Assembly (NCBI GenBank): GCA_016193045.1
Contig: JACPSW010000015.1
Coordinates: forward strand, 1-46,001
Source: Candidatus Rokuibacteriota bacterium
Lineage (GTDB): Bacteria; Methylomirabilota; Methylomirabilia; Rokubacteriales; CSP1-6
Direction: 5' to 3'
DNA: 46,001 bases
Shown piece by piece: positions 25,161-32,534 of the stretch. Position 1 is the first letter of the stretch. Each line of letters starts with the position of its first letter. A program made the translations under genes and the position numbers. The notes under the pieces were generated by a model. It worked only from the letters and a program-made list of their open reading frames with translations. It did not search any database and was not told the origin of the DNA.

Positions 25161-26287
25161 CGCTCGCCTGGAGCCCGAGCCGACGGGCCCCGCTCGGAGT
25201 CTACCTCCACATTCCGTTCTGCCGCCAGCGCTGTGCCTACTGCTCCTTCAACACGGGTCCGTACCGCCCCGCGGCGATGGACCGGTTCCTCTCCGCCCTC
25301 CTCGAGGAGATCGACCTGGTGGGCGAAGCGGTGTGGGCGGGCGACGTCGCCATCGGCACCGTGTTCTTCGGCGGGGGGACGCCGTCGCTCCTCGACCCGA
25401 TCGAGCTGGAAACCATTCTCGACCGCCTGAGGAAGCGGTTCGCCCTGGATCCCGGCGCTGAGGTGACGGTCGAGTGCAATCCCGAGAGCCTGACCCGGGC
25501 CAAGGCCGAGGGCTATCGCCTGGCGGGAGTGAACCGACTGAGCCTCGGCGTCCAGAGCCTCGACGACGACCTCCTCGGGCGCCTCGGGCGGCTTCACTCC
25601 TCCGGCGACGCGCGGAAGGCGTTCGAGGCCGCGCGATCCGCCGGGGTCGACAACGTGAGCCTGGATCTGATGTACGGCCTGCCGGGGCAGGATGTCGCGC
25701 GCTGGGAGTCCACGGTGCGGGAGGTGCTGGCTTGGCGGCCCGAGCATCTGTCGGCCTATGCCCTCACCCTGGACGAGGGGAGCCGGTGGGCGGGCGAGGG
25801 CGTGGCAGGGCTTCCGGACGAGGAGACGGTGACGGCCCAGTACTGGGCCCTGGCCCGGCTGGCGCGCGAGGCAGGCTACGAGCACTACGAGATCTCCAAC
25901 TACGCGCGGCGCGGCTTCACGTCCCGCCACAACCAGGTGTACTGGCGGGCGGAGGAATACCTCGCCTTCGGGCCGGGGGCCTGCGGCTTCCTGGGCGACG
26001 TCCGCTACGGCAACGTCAAGCCCGTCGAGCGGTACTGCACCATGCTGGAGGCCGGCCGCCTTCCTCTCGGGACGCACGAAGTCCTCACGCCGGCTCAGCG
26101 AAAAGCCGAAAAGGTGATTCTCGGGCTCCGGCTGAGCGACGGCGTTCCCCTCGCCTGGCTCGAGGACGCGCGGTCCCTCGTCGAAACCTGGGCGTCCCTG
26201 GGATTGCTCCAGGTCGCCGGCGACCGCTGCCGGCTGACCGAAGCGGGGTTCCTCCTCTCCGACTCCCTCTTCGTCCACCTCCTGTAG
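25157..26287 (+). CDS. hemW: HemW-like radical SAM protein (haem chaperone)
   Basis: Predicted 376-aa radical SAM protein. The cluster motif is C22-x3-C26-x2-C29 in FCRQRCAYC, and VFFGGGTPSLL follows, as in coproporphyrinogen dehydrogenase HemN and HemW. The spacing and the short N-terminus before the motif favour HemW, a haem-binding chaperone for respiratory enzymes, over true HemN. Its role may connect to the oxidase encoded upstream. Start overlaps lepB. The gene is followed by a structured repeat. Confidence 0.9.
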   Translation: MTLAWSPSRRAPLGVYLHIPFCRQRCAYCSFNTGPYRPAAMDRFLSALLEEIDLVGEAVWAGDVAIGTVFFGGGTPSLLDPIELETILDRLRKRFALDPGAEVTVECNPESLTRAKAEGYRLAGVNRLSLGVQSLDDDLLGRLGRLHSSGDARKAFEAARSAGVDNVSLDLMYGLPGQDVARWESTVREVLAWRPEHLSAYALTLDEGSRWAGEGVAGLPDEETVTAQYWALARLAREAGYEHYEISNYARRGFTSRHNQVYWRAEEYLAFGPGACGFLGDVRYGNVKPVERYCTMLEAGRLPLGTHEVLTPAQRKAEKVILGLRLSDGVPLAWLEDARSLVETWASLGLLQVAGDRCRLTEAGFLLSDSLFVHLL

Positions 26288-26292
26288 CCCGA

Positions 26293-26452
26293 TACCGGCC
26301 CGCGGGTGGCACGGGCGTCGCCCCGAGAGGGGTCCGGCGGAGTGGGACCCCTTCACCGGCCTTTCGCAATCGCCAGATTGCGGAAGGAGGTGAACGGGTG
26401 ACGGAGCCGGCCGCGGGCGGGGCAAGCCGGTGACAGGACCCGCGGGCCGGTA
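26293..26452 (+). repeat. Family II structured intergenic repeat, copy B
   Basis: Terminal arms TACCGGCCCGCGGGT (26293-26307) and its perfect complement (26438-26452). Conserved blocks GGCGGAGTGGGACCCC (26336-26351), CGGGTGACGGAGC (26395-26407) and GACAGGACCCG near the end. An internal TTCACC/GGTGAA stem encloses a CGCAATC-GCCA-GATTGCG hairpin. It fills most of the 214-bp gap between hemW and hrcA; the remainder contains the hrcA promoter. Confidence 0.75.
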
Positions 26453-26464
26453 CGAGCCCCGTTC

Positions 26465-26493
26465 TTGACCAGGGGCGCGACACACCATAGAGT
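26465..26493 (+). promoter_or_regulatory. Possible hrcA promoter
   Basis: TTGACC (26465-26470), 17-nt spacer, TAGAGT (26488-26493). Transcription would begin around 26500, giving an almost leaderless message for the ATG at 26502. A CIRCE operator (TTAGCACTC inverted repeat) is not present here. Confidence 0.4.
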
Positions 26494-26501
26494 AGGGAGC
26501 G

Positions 26502-27545
26502 ATGGCAATCCTCGACGAACGGCACCGGCAGGTGCTCACCGCCGTCATCCGCGAGTACGTGGAGACCGGAGAACCGGTGGGTTCGCGGGCGGTGGCCCGG
26601 CGGCAGGGCCTGGGCCTCTCCCCGGCCACGATCCGGAACGCCATGGCCGATCTGGAGGAACTTGGCTATCTCTCCCAGCCCCATACGTCCGCCGGACGCG
26701 TGCCGACCGACCTGGCCTTCCGCTTCTACGTGGACTGGGGGCTCGGCGACCTCCGGCTCCCGGAGGGCGATGCCGCGCGGCTCCGCCAGAATTACGCGCG
26801 TCCCCAGGGGGGGATCGAGCAGTTCATGGAGCAGACCTCGCTCCACCTCTCGGTGCTCTCGCACATGACAGGAGTGCTCCTCGCCCCGCCGCTCAAGCAG
26901 ACGGCGCTGGCGCGCATCACCCTCATCCCGCTCTCGGACGACCGGGTCCTGGCCGTGGTGGTCACCGACGCAGGGTGGGTCACCACCCGGACCCTCACCG
27001 TGGACTCCCCGGTGGCGGAGGAGGATCTCCGCGAGTGGAGCCGCCAGCTGACCCGGCGCTTCGTCGGCAAGACCTTCCAGGAGATCCTCGATCAGATCTC
27101 CGCGCCCCCGGATCCCCTCGACCCGCTCCGGGCGCGCGGGGGCGTCCTCGTGGACCAGGTCTTCTCGCTGCTCCGTGACCGGCGGCTCTACATCGGCGGG
27201 GCGCCCAACATCCTGGAGCACCGCGAGTTCGGGGATCTCGCGACGATGCGGACGCTGCTCCGGGCCTTCGAGGAAAAAGCCCGGCTCATCGACCTCCTCT
27301 CGGCCCTGGCCGACGAGCGGGGCGTCAGGGTGATGATCGGCAGGGAAAACCCGGTCGAGGAGATGCAGGAGTGCAGCCTCGTCACGGCGCGCTACACCTA
27401 CCACGACCGGGTGCTGGGAATCCTGGGCGTCGTGGGGCCCAAGCGAATGGCTTACTCCAAGATGATTCCGCTCGTGGACGAGACCGCCCGGCTCGTCAGC
27501 GAGTCCCTGTCCCGGGCGCGGCACGAGCTGTACCTGCCGTCCTGA
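26502..27545 (+). CDS. hrcA: Heat-inducible transcription repressor HrcA
   Basis: Predicted 347-aa repressor of heat-shock chaperone genes. The N-terminal winged helix-turn-helix reads LTAVIREYVETGEPVGSRAV, then LSPATIRNAMADLEELGYLSQPHTSAGRVPT, the strongest HrcA signature. The remainder is the dimerisation/GAF-like part, ending GPKRMAYSKMIPLVDETARLVSE. Full length. It is followed by grpE and dnaJ, but dnaK is absent and no CIRCE operator was found near any of them, so its targets may lie elsewhere. Confidence 0.95.
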   Translation: MAILDERHRQVLTAVIREYVETGEPVGSRAVARRQGLGLSPATIRNAMADLEELGYLSQPHTSAGRVPTDLAFRFYVDWGLGDLRLPEGDAARLRQNYARPQGGIEQFMEQTSLHLSVLSHMTGVLLAPPLKQTALARITLIPLSDDRVLAVVVTDAGWVTTRTLTVDSPVAEEDLREWSRQLTRRFVGKTFQEILDQISAPPDPLDPLRARGGVLVDQVFSLLRDRRLYIGGAPNILEHREFGDLATMRTLLRAFEEKARLIDLLSALADERGVRVMIGRENPVEEMQECSLVTARYTYHDRVLGILGVVGPKRMAYSKMIPLVDETARLVSESLSRARHELYLPS

Positions 27546-27547
27546 CG

Positions 27548-27565
27548 CCCGGCTCTCTGGCCGGG
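27548..27565 (+). terminator. Weak hairpin after hrcA
   Basis: CCCGGC-TCTCTG-GCCGGG hairpin 3 nt after the hrcA stop codon. No T-run follows, so termination would be weak or need Rho. It overlaps the expected -35 region of the grpE promoter. Confidence 0.3.
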
Positions 27566-27579
27566 TCTGCGCGGCCCCC

Positions 27580-27588
27580 TGCTATAAT
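27580..27588 (+). promoter_or_regulatory. Extended -10 promoter of grpE
   Basis: TGC-TATAAT, a perfect extended -10 box (TATAAT 27583-27588), ends 11 nt before the ATG of grpE, implying a leader of about 5 nt. No good -35 hexamer is visible. Confidence 0.5.
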
Positions 27589-27599
27589 ACAGTCTTGCC

Positions 27600-28148
27600 A
27601 TGACGGACGAGACCGCCCCCGTTGAGCCCTCCGAGGGCGTGGAGCCCGCCCCAATCGAGGACGAGCTGACGCGGCTCCGCCGGTCCCTCGACGAGGCCAA
27701 GCAGCTCCTCGACGAAAAGACCGACCGCTACCTGCGGGCCGTGGCCGACCTGGACAACCAGCGCAAGCGTGCCCAGCGGGAACGCGAGGACTACATCCGC
27801 TTCGCCAACGAGTCGCTCCTCCGCGACATCCTCCCGGTCCTCGACAACTTCGACCGCGCCCTGGGAGCCGCCCGCGCGGGGTCGGAGGCCCAGAGCCTCC
27901 TGGCAGGGGTCGAGCTGATCCAGCGCGAGCTGCTGAAGGTGCTGGAGAAGTTCGGCGTGACGCCGTACGGTGCCCTGGGGCAGCCCTTCGACCCCGAGCG
28001 CCATGAGGCGGTTCAGCGGGTGATCAGGCCGGACGTCCCGGACATGACCGTCGTGGACGAGATCCAGCGCGGGTACGTCCTGAACGGACGGGTGCTCCGC
28101 CCGGCCATGGTCGTCGTGGCCGTCCCCCCGGATAGCGACGGCGCCTGA
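27600..28148 (+). CDS. grpE: Nucleotide exchange factor GrpE
   Basis: Predicted 182-aa DnaK co-chaperone that releases ADP. An acidic N-terminal tail is followed by a long coiled coil (about residues 20-70, [22 protein letters not shown]), then the family core [15 protein letters not shown] and the C-terminal beta domain with [13 protein letters not shown] and [17 protein letters not shown]. Full length. Its stop overlaps the ATG of dnaJ (TGATG). dnaK, which usually lies between them, is missing. Confidence 0.95.
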   Translation: MTDETAPVEPSEGVEPAPIEDELTRLRRSLDEAKQLLDEKTDRYLRAVADLDNQRKRAQREREDYIRFANESLLRDILPVLDNFDRALGAARAGSEAQSLLAGVELIQRELLKVLEKFGVTPYGALGQPFDPERHEAVQRVIRPDVPDMTVVDEIQRGYVLNGRVLRPAMVVVAVPPDSDGA

Positions 28149-29251
28149 TGGCGAAGCGCGATTACTACGAGATCCTGGGGGTCTCGCGCGACGCCGACGA
28201 AGGGGAGCTGAAGAAGGCCTACCGGCAGCTCGCGCTGCAGTATCATCCCGACAAGAATCCCGGAGACAAGAGGGCCGAGGAGCGGTTCAAGGAGATCAAC
28301 GAGGCCTACGCAGTCCTGTCCGACCCCGACAAGCGCGCCCAGTACGACCGGTTCGGCACCGTCGGGGGGCCCGGCGGGTTCGACGCCTCGGACCTCGGCT
28401 TCGGCACCATCTTCGACGACCTCTTCGAGGGCTTCTTCGGCGGCGGGGGCCGCGGCGGCCGCCGCACCCGGGTCCGGCGCGGCGAGGACCTCCAGTACGA
28501 CCTCCAGATCGGCCTGGAGGAGGCCGCCGCGGGCCTCGGGACCAAGGTTCAGATCCCCCGCTTCGAGCACTGCGAGACCTGCCACGGCTCCGGCCTCGAG
28601 CCGGGAACCAAGCGCGAGACGTGCTCGACCTGTCGTGGCCAGGGGCAGGTGCGCTTCACCCAGGGCTTTCTCACCGTGGCCCGCACCTGCCCCCAGTGCG
28701 GCGGCGCAGGGGAGCTGGTGAAGCACCCGTGCAAGAAATGCCGGGGCGAGGGGCGCCAGCGACGCGAGCATCTCCTCGATATCAAGATCCCGGCCGGCGT
28801 GAAGGACGGCGACCAGCTGCGTCTGCCCGGTGAAGGGGAGGCCGGCCTCCAGGGCGGCCCCGCCGGCGATCTCTACGTGGTGATCCGCCTCCGCCCCCAC
28901 CCGTTCTTTACGCGGCATGGCGACGATCTCCTCTGCGAGCTCCCGCTCTCCTTCCCCCAGGCCGTCCTCGGGGCGGACGTCGAGGTGCCCATCCTGAACG
29001 GCCGCGCGACGCTCGCGGTGCCCGCGGGGACGCAGCCCGGGCAGATCCTCCGCCTCAAGGGGAAGGGGATGCCGAGCCTCCGGGGACGCCACCACGGCGA
29101 CGCCTGCTACCAGGTCGTCGTCGAGATCCCCACGCGCCTCACGGCGAAACAGCGCAAGCTCCTCGAAGAATACCAGACAGCCTCCGAAGGGGAGGCGGGG
29201 CCGCTCGGCTCCTCCTTCCTCGAGCGGATGAAGAAGCTTTTCGGGTCGTAA
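28148..29251 (+). CDS. dnaJ: Chaperone protein DnaJ
   Basis: Predicted 367-aa type I J-protein. J domain at the N-terminus with HPD at 33-35, then a glycine/phenylalanine-rich linker ([11 protein letters not shown]), then four zinc-finger repeats [24 protein letters not shown] and CKKCRGEG, and the C-terminal substrate-binding domains. All features of a full DnaJ are present. It stimulates DnaK ATPase and delivers clients. Coupled to grpE by overlap, and prmA follows immediately. Confidence 0.96.
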   Translation: MAKRDYYEILGVSRDADEGELKKAYRQLALQYHPDKNPGDKRAEERFKEINEAYAVLSDPDKRAQYDRFGTVGGPGGFDASDLGFGTIFDDLFEGFFGGGGRGGRRTRVRRGEDLQYDLQIGLEEAAAGLGTKVQIPRFEHCETCHGSGLEPGTKRETCSTCRGQGQVRFTQGFLTVARTCPQCGGAGELVKHPCKKCRGEGRQRREHLLDIKIPAGVKDGDQLRLPGEGEAGLQGGPAGDLYVVIRLRPHPFFTRHGDDLLCELPLSFPQAVLGADVEVPILNGRATLAVPAGTQPGQILRLKGKGMPSLRGRHHGDACYQVVVEIPTRLTAKQRKLLEEYQTASEGEAGPLGSSFLERMKKLFGS

Positions 29252-30214
29252 GTGCCGTTCTGGGAACTGACCGTCCCGGCGTCCGCCGACGCCTCCGAGG
29301 GCCTGACCAACTTTCTCTGGGAGCAGGGCGCCCTCGGCGTCGTGGAGGAGGAGGCACCCGGCGCCGTGCCGCGGCTCCGCGCATTCTTTCCCGAGGCGAC
29401 CTCCTCCACCGCCCTCTGCCGGGCGGTCAACGATTACCTCGCCTCCCTCCGCGCCCTCGGCCTGTCGGCCGACGGAGGGAAACCCGTCGTGGCGCCGCTT
29501 CTCGACGAGCCCTGGGCCGACGCCTGGCGACAAGCCTTCGTCCCCCAACGCGTGGGGCGTCGCCTGCTGATCGTGCCTCCCTGGGAACGCCCCGCCACCG
29601 ACCACGGGTTGACGACCGTCGTCATCGAGCCGGGGCGCGCCTTCGGCATTGGCAGCCATGGGAGCACCCAGGGGTGCCTCCTGCTTCTGGAGGGCCTCCT
29701 CGAACGCATCGCCCCGGCGCGAGCGCTCGATATCGGCGCCGGCACGGGGATTCTCGCCATCGCGGCCGCGGCCCTCGGCGTCCCCGAGGTCACGGCGCTC
29801 GATACCGACCCGGATGCCGTGGCGGCCACCCGCGCCAACGCCGCAAGAAACGGCGTGGACGCGCGGCTCGAATGCGTGCTCGGTGACGCGGCGCGCGTGG
29901 AGGCGCCCGCGGTCCCCCTGATCCTCGCCAACCTTCTCGCGGGAAGCCACCTCACCCATGCGCCGGAGTACCGGCGGCTCCTGAGCCCCGGCGGCCACCT
30001 GATCCTCGGAGGCATCCTAAGCGACGAGGCCGACTCGGTCAGCCGGGCCCTGGCGGTGCACGGTTTCGCCCTCGCCGAGCGAACCGACGTGGACGGGTGG
30101 GCCTCCCTTCGCTTGTGCCTCGGAGGGGGGCTTCGCCCCCCTTCCGATTCCTCCCCCCGAGATTGCGCCGGCAAAGCCGGCGCTCGAAGCGGCGACATCC
30201 AGGGCGGTCCATGA
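29252..30214 (+). CDS. prmA: Ribosomal protein L11 methyltransferase PrmA
   Basis: Predicted 320-aa SAM-dependent methyltransferase that trimethylates ribosomal protein L11. The N-terminal L11-recognition domain starts MPFWELTVP. The catalytic part has FGIGSHGSTQGCL, the SAM loop LDIGAGTGILAIAA and the NLLAG motif, the PrmA counterpart of NPPY-type motifs. GTG start directly at the dnaJ stop codon. The last 30 or so residues, beginning [10 protein letters not shown], are translated from a dispersed palindromic repeat and are not part of the family. Overlaps rsmE by ATGA. Confidence 0.92.
   Translation: MPFWELTVPASADASEGLTNFLWEQGALGVVEEEAPGAVPRLRAFFPEATSSTALCRAVNDYLASLRALGLSADGGKPVVAPLLDEPWADAWRQAFVPQRVGRRLLIVPPWERPATDHGLTTVVIEPGRAFGIGSHGSTQGCLLLLEGLLERIAPARALDIGAGTGILAIAAAALGVPEVTALDTDPDAVAATRANAARNGVDARLECVLGDAARVEAPAVPLILANLLAGSHLTHAPEYRRLLSPGGHLILGGILSDEADSVSRALAVHGFALAERTDVDGWASLRLCLGGGLRPPSDSSPRDCAGKAGARSGDIQGGP
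30119..30188 (-). repeat. Family I palindromic repeat, copy 3 (prmA end / rsmE start)
   Basis: Reverse orientation. Hairpins GGGGGGC-TTC-GCCCCCC and GCCGGC-AAA-GCCGGC. Lies in the prmA reading frame and ends 22 nt before the rsmE ATG, encoding the same [10 protein letters not shown] peptide as the copy at the end of ctaD. Confidence 0.85.
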
Positions 30215-30966
30215 CGAGATTCCACGTCCGGCCCGAGGCGGTCGAGGCCGACCGGGTCCTCTTCGACGAACAGGAGACGCGGCACCTCTCGCGTGTCTTG
30301 CGCCTCCGTCCGGGCGACTCGGTCCAGGTCGTGGACGGCCGAGGGACCGAGTTCACCGTGCGCCTGGAGTCCATCGAAGGCCGCACGGCCGCCGGCACCA
30401 TCCTGACCCGCTCCTCGTCCGTGACCGAGTCGCCCCTCGCCGTCACCCTCGCCCAGGGGATTCCCAAGGGCGACAAGATGGAGTGGATCGTCCGGACCGT
30501 GACCGAGCTGGGCGTGGTCCGCGTGCTCCCGCTGGTCACCGAGCGCACGATCGTCAGGCTGGAGCCCGGGCGCTGGCGCGACCGGGCTCGCCGCTGGCAG
30601 CGGGTGGCCAAAGAAGCCGCCAAGCAGTGCGGCCGCGCGGTCATCCCCACCGTGGAGGCGCCCCGCCCCCTCCAGGAATTCGCCGGCGCGGCGCCAGCCG
30701 CAGACCTCCGCCTCTGCCTTTGGGAAGGCGAGCGGCGGGGCCTCTCGGAGATTCTCGACGACGCCGCGCGCGGGCCCGTGGCTTCGGTGCTCCTGGCCGT
30801 GGGCCCCGAAGGCGGCCTGGCCGCCCGCGAGGTCGAGACGCTGGTGGCGCAAGGGTTCACGAGCGCCGGGCTCGGCCCCCGGATTCTCAGAACCGAGACA
30901 GCCGGGCCCGTCGGCGTCGCGCTCCTCCAGGGCCGCTTCGGCGACGTGGGGGCGCCCCGTCCGTGA
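30211..30966 (+). CDS. rsmE: 16S rRNA (uracil1498-N3)-methyltransferase RsmE
   Basis: Predicted 251-aa SPOUT-class methyltransferase. N-terminal PUA-like part with EQETRHLSRVLRLRPGD, then LAQGIPKGDKMEWIVRTVTELGV, and the SAM-binding trefoil-knot region AVGPEGGLAAREVE with LGPRILRTETAGPVGVALLQ at the end. It methylates U1498 of 16S rRNA. The prmA-rsmE pairing is common. The ATG overlaps the prmA stop and the stop overlaps the GTG of the next gene. Confidence 0.94.
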   Translation: MTRFHVRPEAVEADRVLFDEQETRHLSRVLRLRPGDSVQVVDGRGTEFTVRLESIEGRTAAGTILTRSSSVTESPLAVTLAQGIPKGDKMEWIVRTVTELGVVRVLPLVTERTIVRLEPGRWRDRARRWQRVAKEAAKQCGRAVIPTVEAPRPLQEFAGAAPAADLRLCLWEGERRGLSEILDDAARGPVASVLLAVGPEGGLAAREVETLVAQGFTSAGLGPRILRTETAGPVGVALLQGRFGDVGAPRP

Positions 30967-31388
30967 AGGAGGCAGCCGGCTACGACTACTTCGACGTCGC
31001 TGCTGACGTGGGGGTCAAGGCCTGGGGACCCACCCTGCCAGAGGCCTTTGCCCAGGCCGGCCTCGGCGTCTTCGCCCTGATCGTCGAGCCCGCCGGCGTG
31101 GACGCGCGCGAGTCCCGCGAAGTGCGCGCCCAGGGCGAGACTCCGGAGGGGCTCCTGGTGGACTGGCTGAACGAATGCCTTTACGTCCACGACATCGAGG
31201 GCTTCGTCGTGAGCCGCATCGAGTTCCCCGTGTTCGAGGCACAGCGGGTTCATTCGTTGCTCTGGGGAGAGGACCTGGATCCCGCGCGGCACCGCGTCGG
31301 GACAGCGGTCAAGGCCGCGACCTTCCACGAACTCCGGATCGGCCGGGCGAACGGCGGGTGGGAAATCCGGGTGATCCTGGACATCTGA
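30963..31388 (+). CDS. Archease family protein
   Basis: Predicted 141-aa protein of the archease family. The start YDYFDVAADVGVKAWG corresponds to the conserved DHTADVGV metal-binding segment, and the C-terminus has TAVKAATFHELRIG before EIRVILDI. Archease activates the RtcB RNA ligase in archaea, bacteria and animals. No rtcB gene is in the window, so the partner must be elsewhere or the role differs. GTG start overlapping the rsmE stop, so last gene of the dnaJ-prmA-rsmE run. Confidence 0.88.
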   Translation: MKEAAGYDYFDVAADVGVKAWGPTLPEAFAQAGLGVFALIVEPAGVDARESREVRAQGETPEGLLVDWLNECLYVHDIEGFVVSRIEFPVFEAQRVHSLLWGEDLDPARHRVGTAVKAATFHELRIGRANGGWEIRVILDI

Positions 31389-31391
31389 GCG

Positions 31392-31486
31392 TTGTAAAGA
31401 TGCCACAATCCCCCCTCACCCGGTGTGTCTTTCAGGTGACAGAATCGCTCCTGGATCCCCTGATGTCGTGCATGTATCTTTTACAA
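31392..31486. promoter_or_regulatory. Separated inverted repeat upstream of lpxC
   Basis: TTGTAAAGAT (31392-31401) and ATCTTTTACAA (31476-31486) are complementary apart from one extra base. They lie about 140-150 and 55-65 nt upstream of the predicted sigma-54 start site, a range used by enhancer-binding proteins. The gap 31389-31550 is more AT-rich than its surroundings. Confidence 0.35.
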
Positions 31487-31515
31487 TTCAGCTAGTTACG
31501 ACCACACGTCCTGCC

Positions 31516-31531
31516 TGGCACCATGGTTGCT
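31516..31531 (+). promoter_or_regulatory. Sigma-54 (-24/-12) promoter of lpxC
   Basis: TGGCAC, 5 nt, TTGCT: the GG and GC doublets are spaced exactly as in sigma-54 promoters, and every hexamer/pentamer position agrees with the consensus. Predicted start is around 31541, about 10 nt before the lpxC ATG. A sigma-54 activator gene with GAFTGA lies at 35499-36860. Confidence 0.7.
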
Positions 31532-31550
31532 CTATCCAGGCGGGCTTTCC

Positions 31551-32480
31551 ATGGACCTTCAGCTGACGATTCGGAAACGAGTAACAGCAGAAGGCATCGG
31601 CCTCCATTCGGGGCAGCCCTCGAAGATCACGCTCTCGCCCGCTCCGGCTGACAGCGGCATCGTCTTCCGCGCCACCGATCCCCATCGAACGCTCATTCCG
31701 GCCCGCCGGGACGCCGTCGTGGACTCCCGCTTTGCCACGACGCTCGGCGTGAACGGGACCCGCGTTCGAACCGTCGAGCACCTGATGGCGGCGGCCGCGG
31801 CGCTCGGAATCGACAACCTGCTGGTGGAAGTCCAGGGCGAGGAGATCCCGGCCATGGATGGCAGCGCCGAGCCTTTCGTCTCGCTGCTCTACGCGGCGGG
31901 CAAGGCGACCCTCGTGGCGCCGCGCCGCCCCTTGGTGATCACCCGGCCGATCCGCGTGGGCGACGACGGGCGCTGGCTGCAGATCCTGCCCTCGGACGAC
32001 TTCCGCGTGAGCTACACGCTGGACGTGGATCACCCGGCCGTGGGGACGCAGGCGGCCTCCTTCACCTGCACCGAGCAGGTGTTCGTGGAGCAGGTGGCGC
32101 CCGCCCGCACGTACGGCTTCCTCAAGGACGTGGGGGCGCTACGCAACAACGGCCTCGCCCGGGGCGGTTCCCTCGAGAACACGGTGGTCGTGGGCCGGCG
32201 CGCCGTGCTGAACACGCGCCTCCGGTACCGCGACGAGTTCGTCCGCCACAAGATCCTCGACCTGATCGGCGACCTGGCCCTCCTGAGCCGCCCCGTCGTG
32301 GGGCATGTGGTGGCCCGCAACGCCGGGCACGCGCTGAACCATGAGCTCGTCAACGCCATCGCCGAGGCGTTCATTCCGGAGGCTCGTTCCAGCCGCGCCA
32401 CCGTCCGGGCGCTCTCCCTTCCCGTGGACCGCCTGGAAGGCGTCCGGCGGGAGCCGCTGCCGGGCATCGCCGCCCTCTAG
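31551..32480 (+). CDS. lpxC: UDP-3-O-acyl-N-acetylglucosamine deacetylase LpxC
   Basis: Predicted 309-aa zinc amidase, the committed step of lipid A synthesis; it shows the organism has a Gram-negative outer membrane. Zinc ligands: H77 in TVEHLMAA, then H233 and D237 in HKILDLIGDL. The catalytic histidine is about H260 in AGHALNH. The start IRKRVTAEGIGLHSGQ is the family's first strand. The ATG at 31551 is preferred to an in-frame ATG at 31527, which would lie inside the sigma-54 promoter. Apparently monocistronic start; a separate -10 box precedes the next gene. Confidence 0.95.
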   Translation: MDLQLTIRKRVTAEGIGLHSGQPSKITLSPAPADSGIVFRATDPHRTLIPARRDAVVDSRFATTLGVNGTRVRTVEHLMAAAAALGIDNLLVEVQGEEIPAMDGSAEPFVSLLYAAGKATLVAPRRPLVITRPIRVGDDGRWLQILPSDDFRVSYTLDVDHPAVGTQAASFTCTEQVFVEQVAPARTYGFLKDVGALRNNGLARGGSLENTVVVGRRAVLNTRLRYRDEFVRHKILDLIGDLALLSRPVVGHVVARNAGHALNHELVNAIAEAFIPEARSSRATVRALSLPVDRLEGVRREPLPGIAAL

Positions 32481-32514
32481 CAGAACCTTCTTCCTCACCT
32501 TCTCCCGACGGCGC

Positions 32515-32520
32515 TATAAT
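32515..32520 (+). promoter_or_regulatory. -10 box TATAAT upstream of the DUF4390 gene
   Basis: Perfect TATAAT ending 14 nt before the ATG at 32535, implying a leader of about 8 nt for the DUF4390-ntrY-ntrX unit. The -35 region is weak (TTCCTC at 18-nt spacing). Confidence 0.5.
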
Positions 32521-32534
32521 GTTCTGTCCAACGT

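Noticed and set aside
26453..26501. Possible CIRCE operator before hrcA
   Set aside because: No TTAGCACTC/GAGTGCTAA arms or close variants found here or before grpE.
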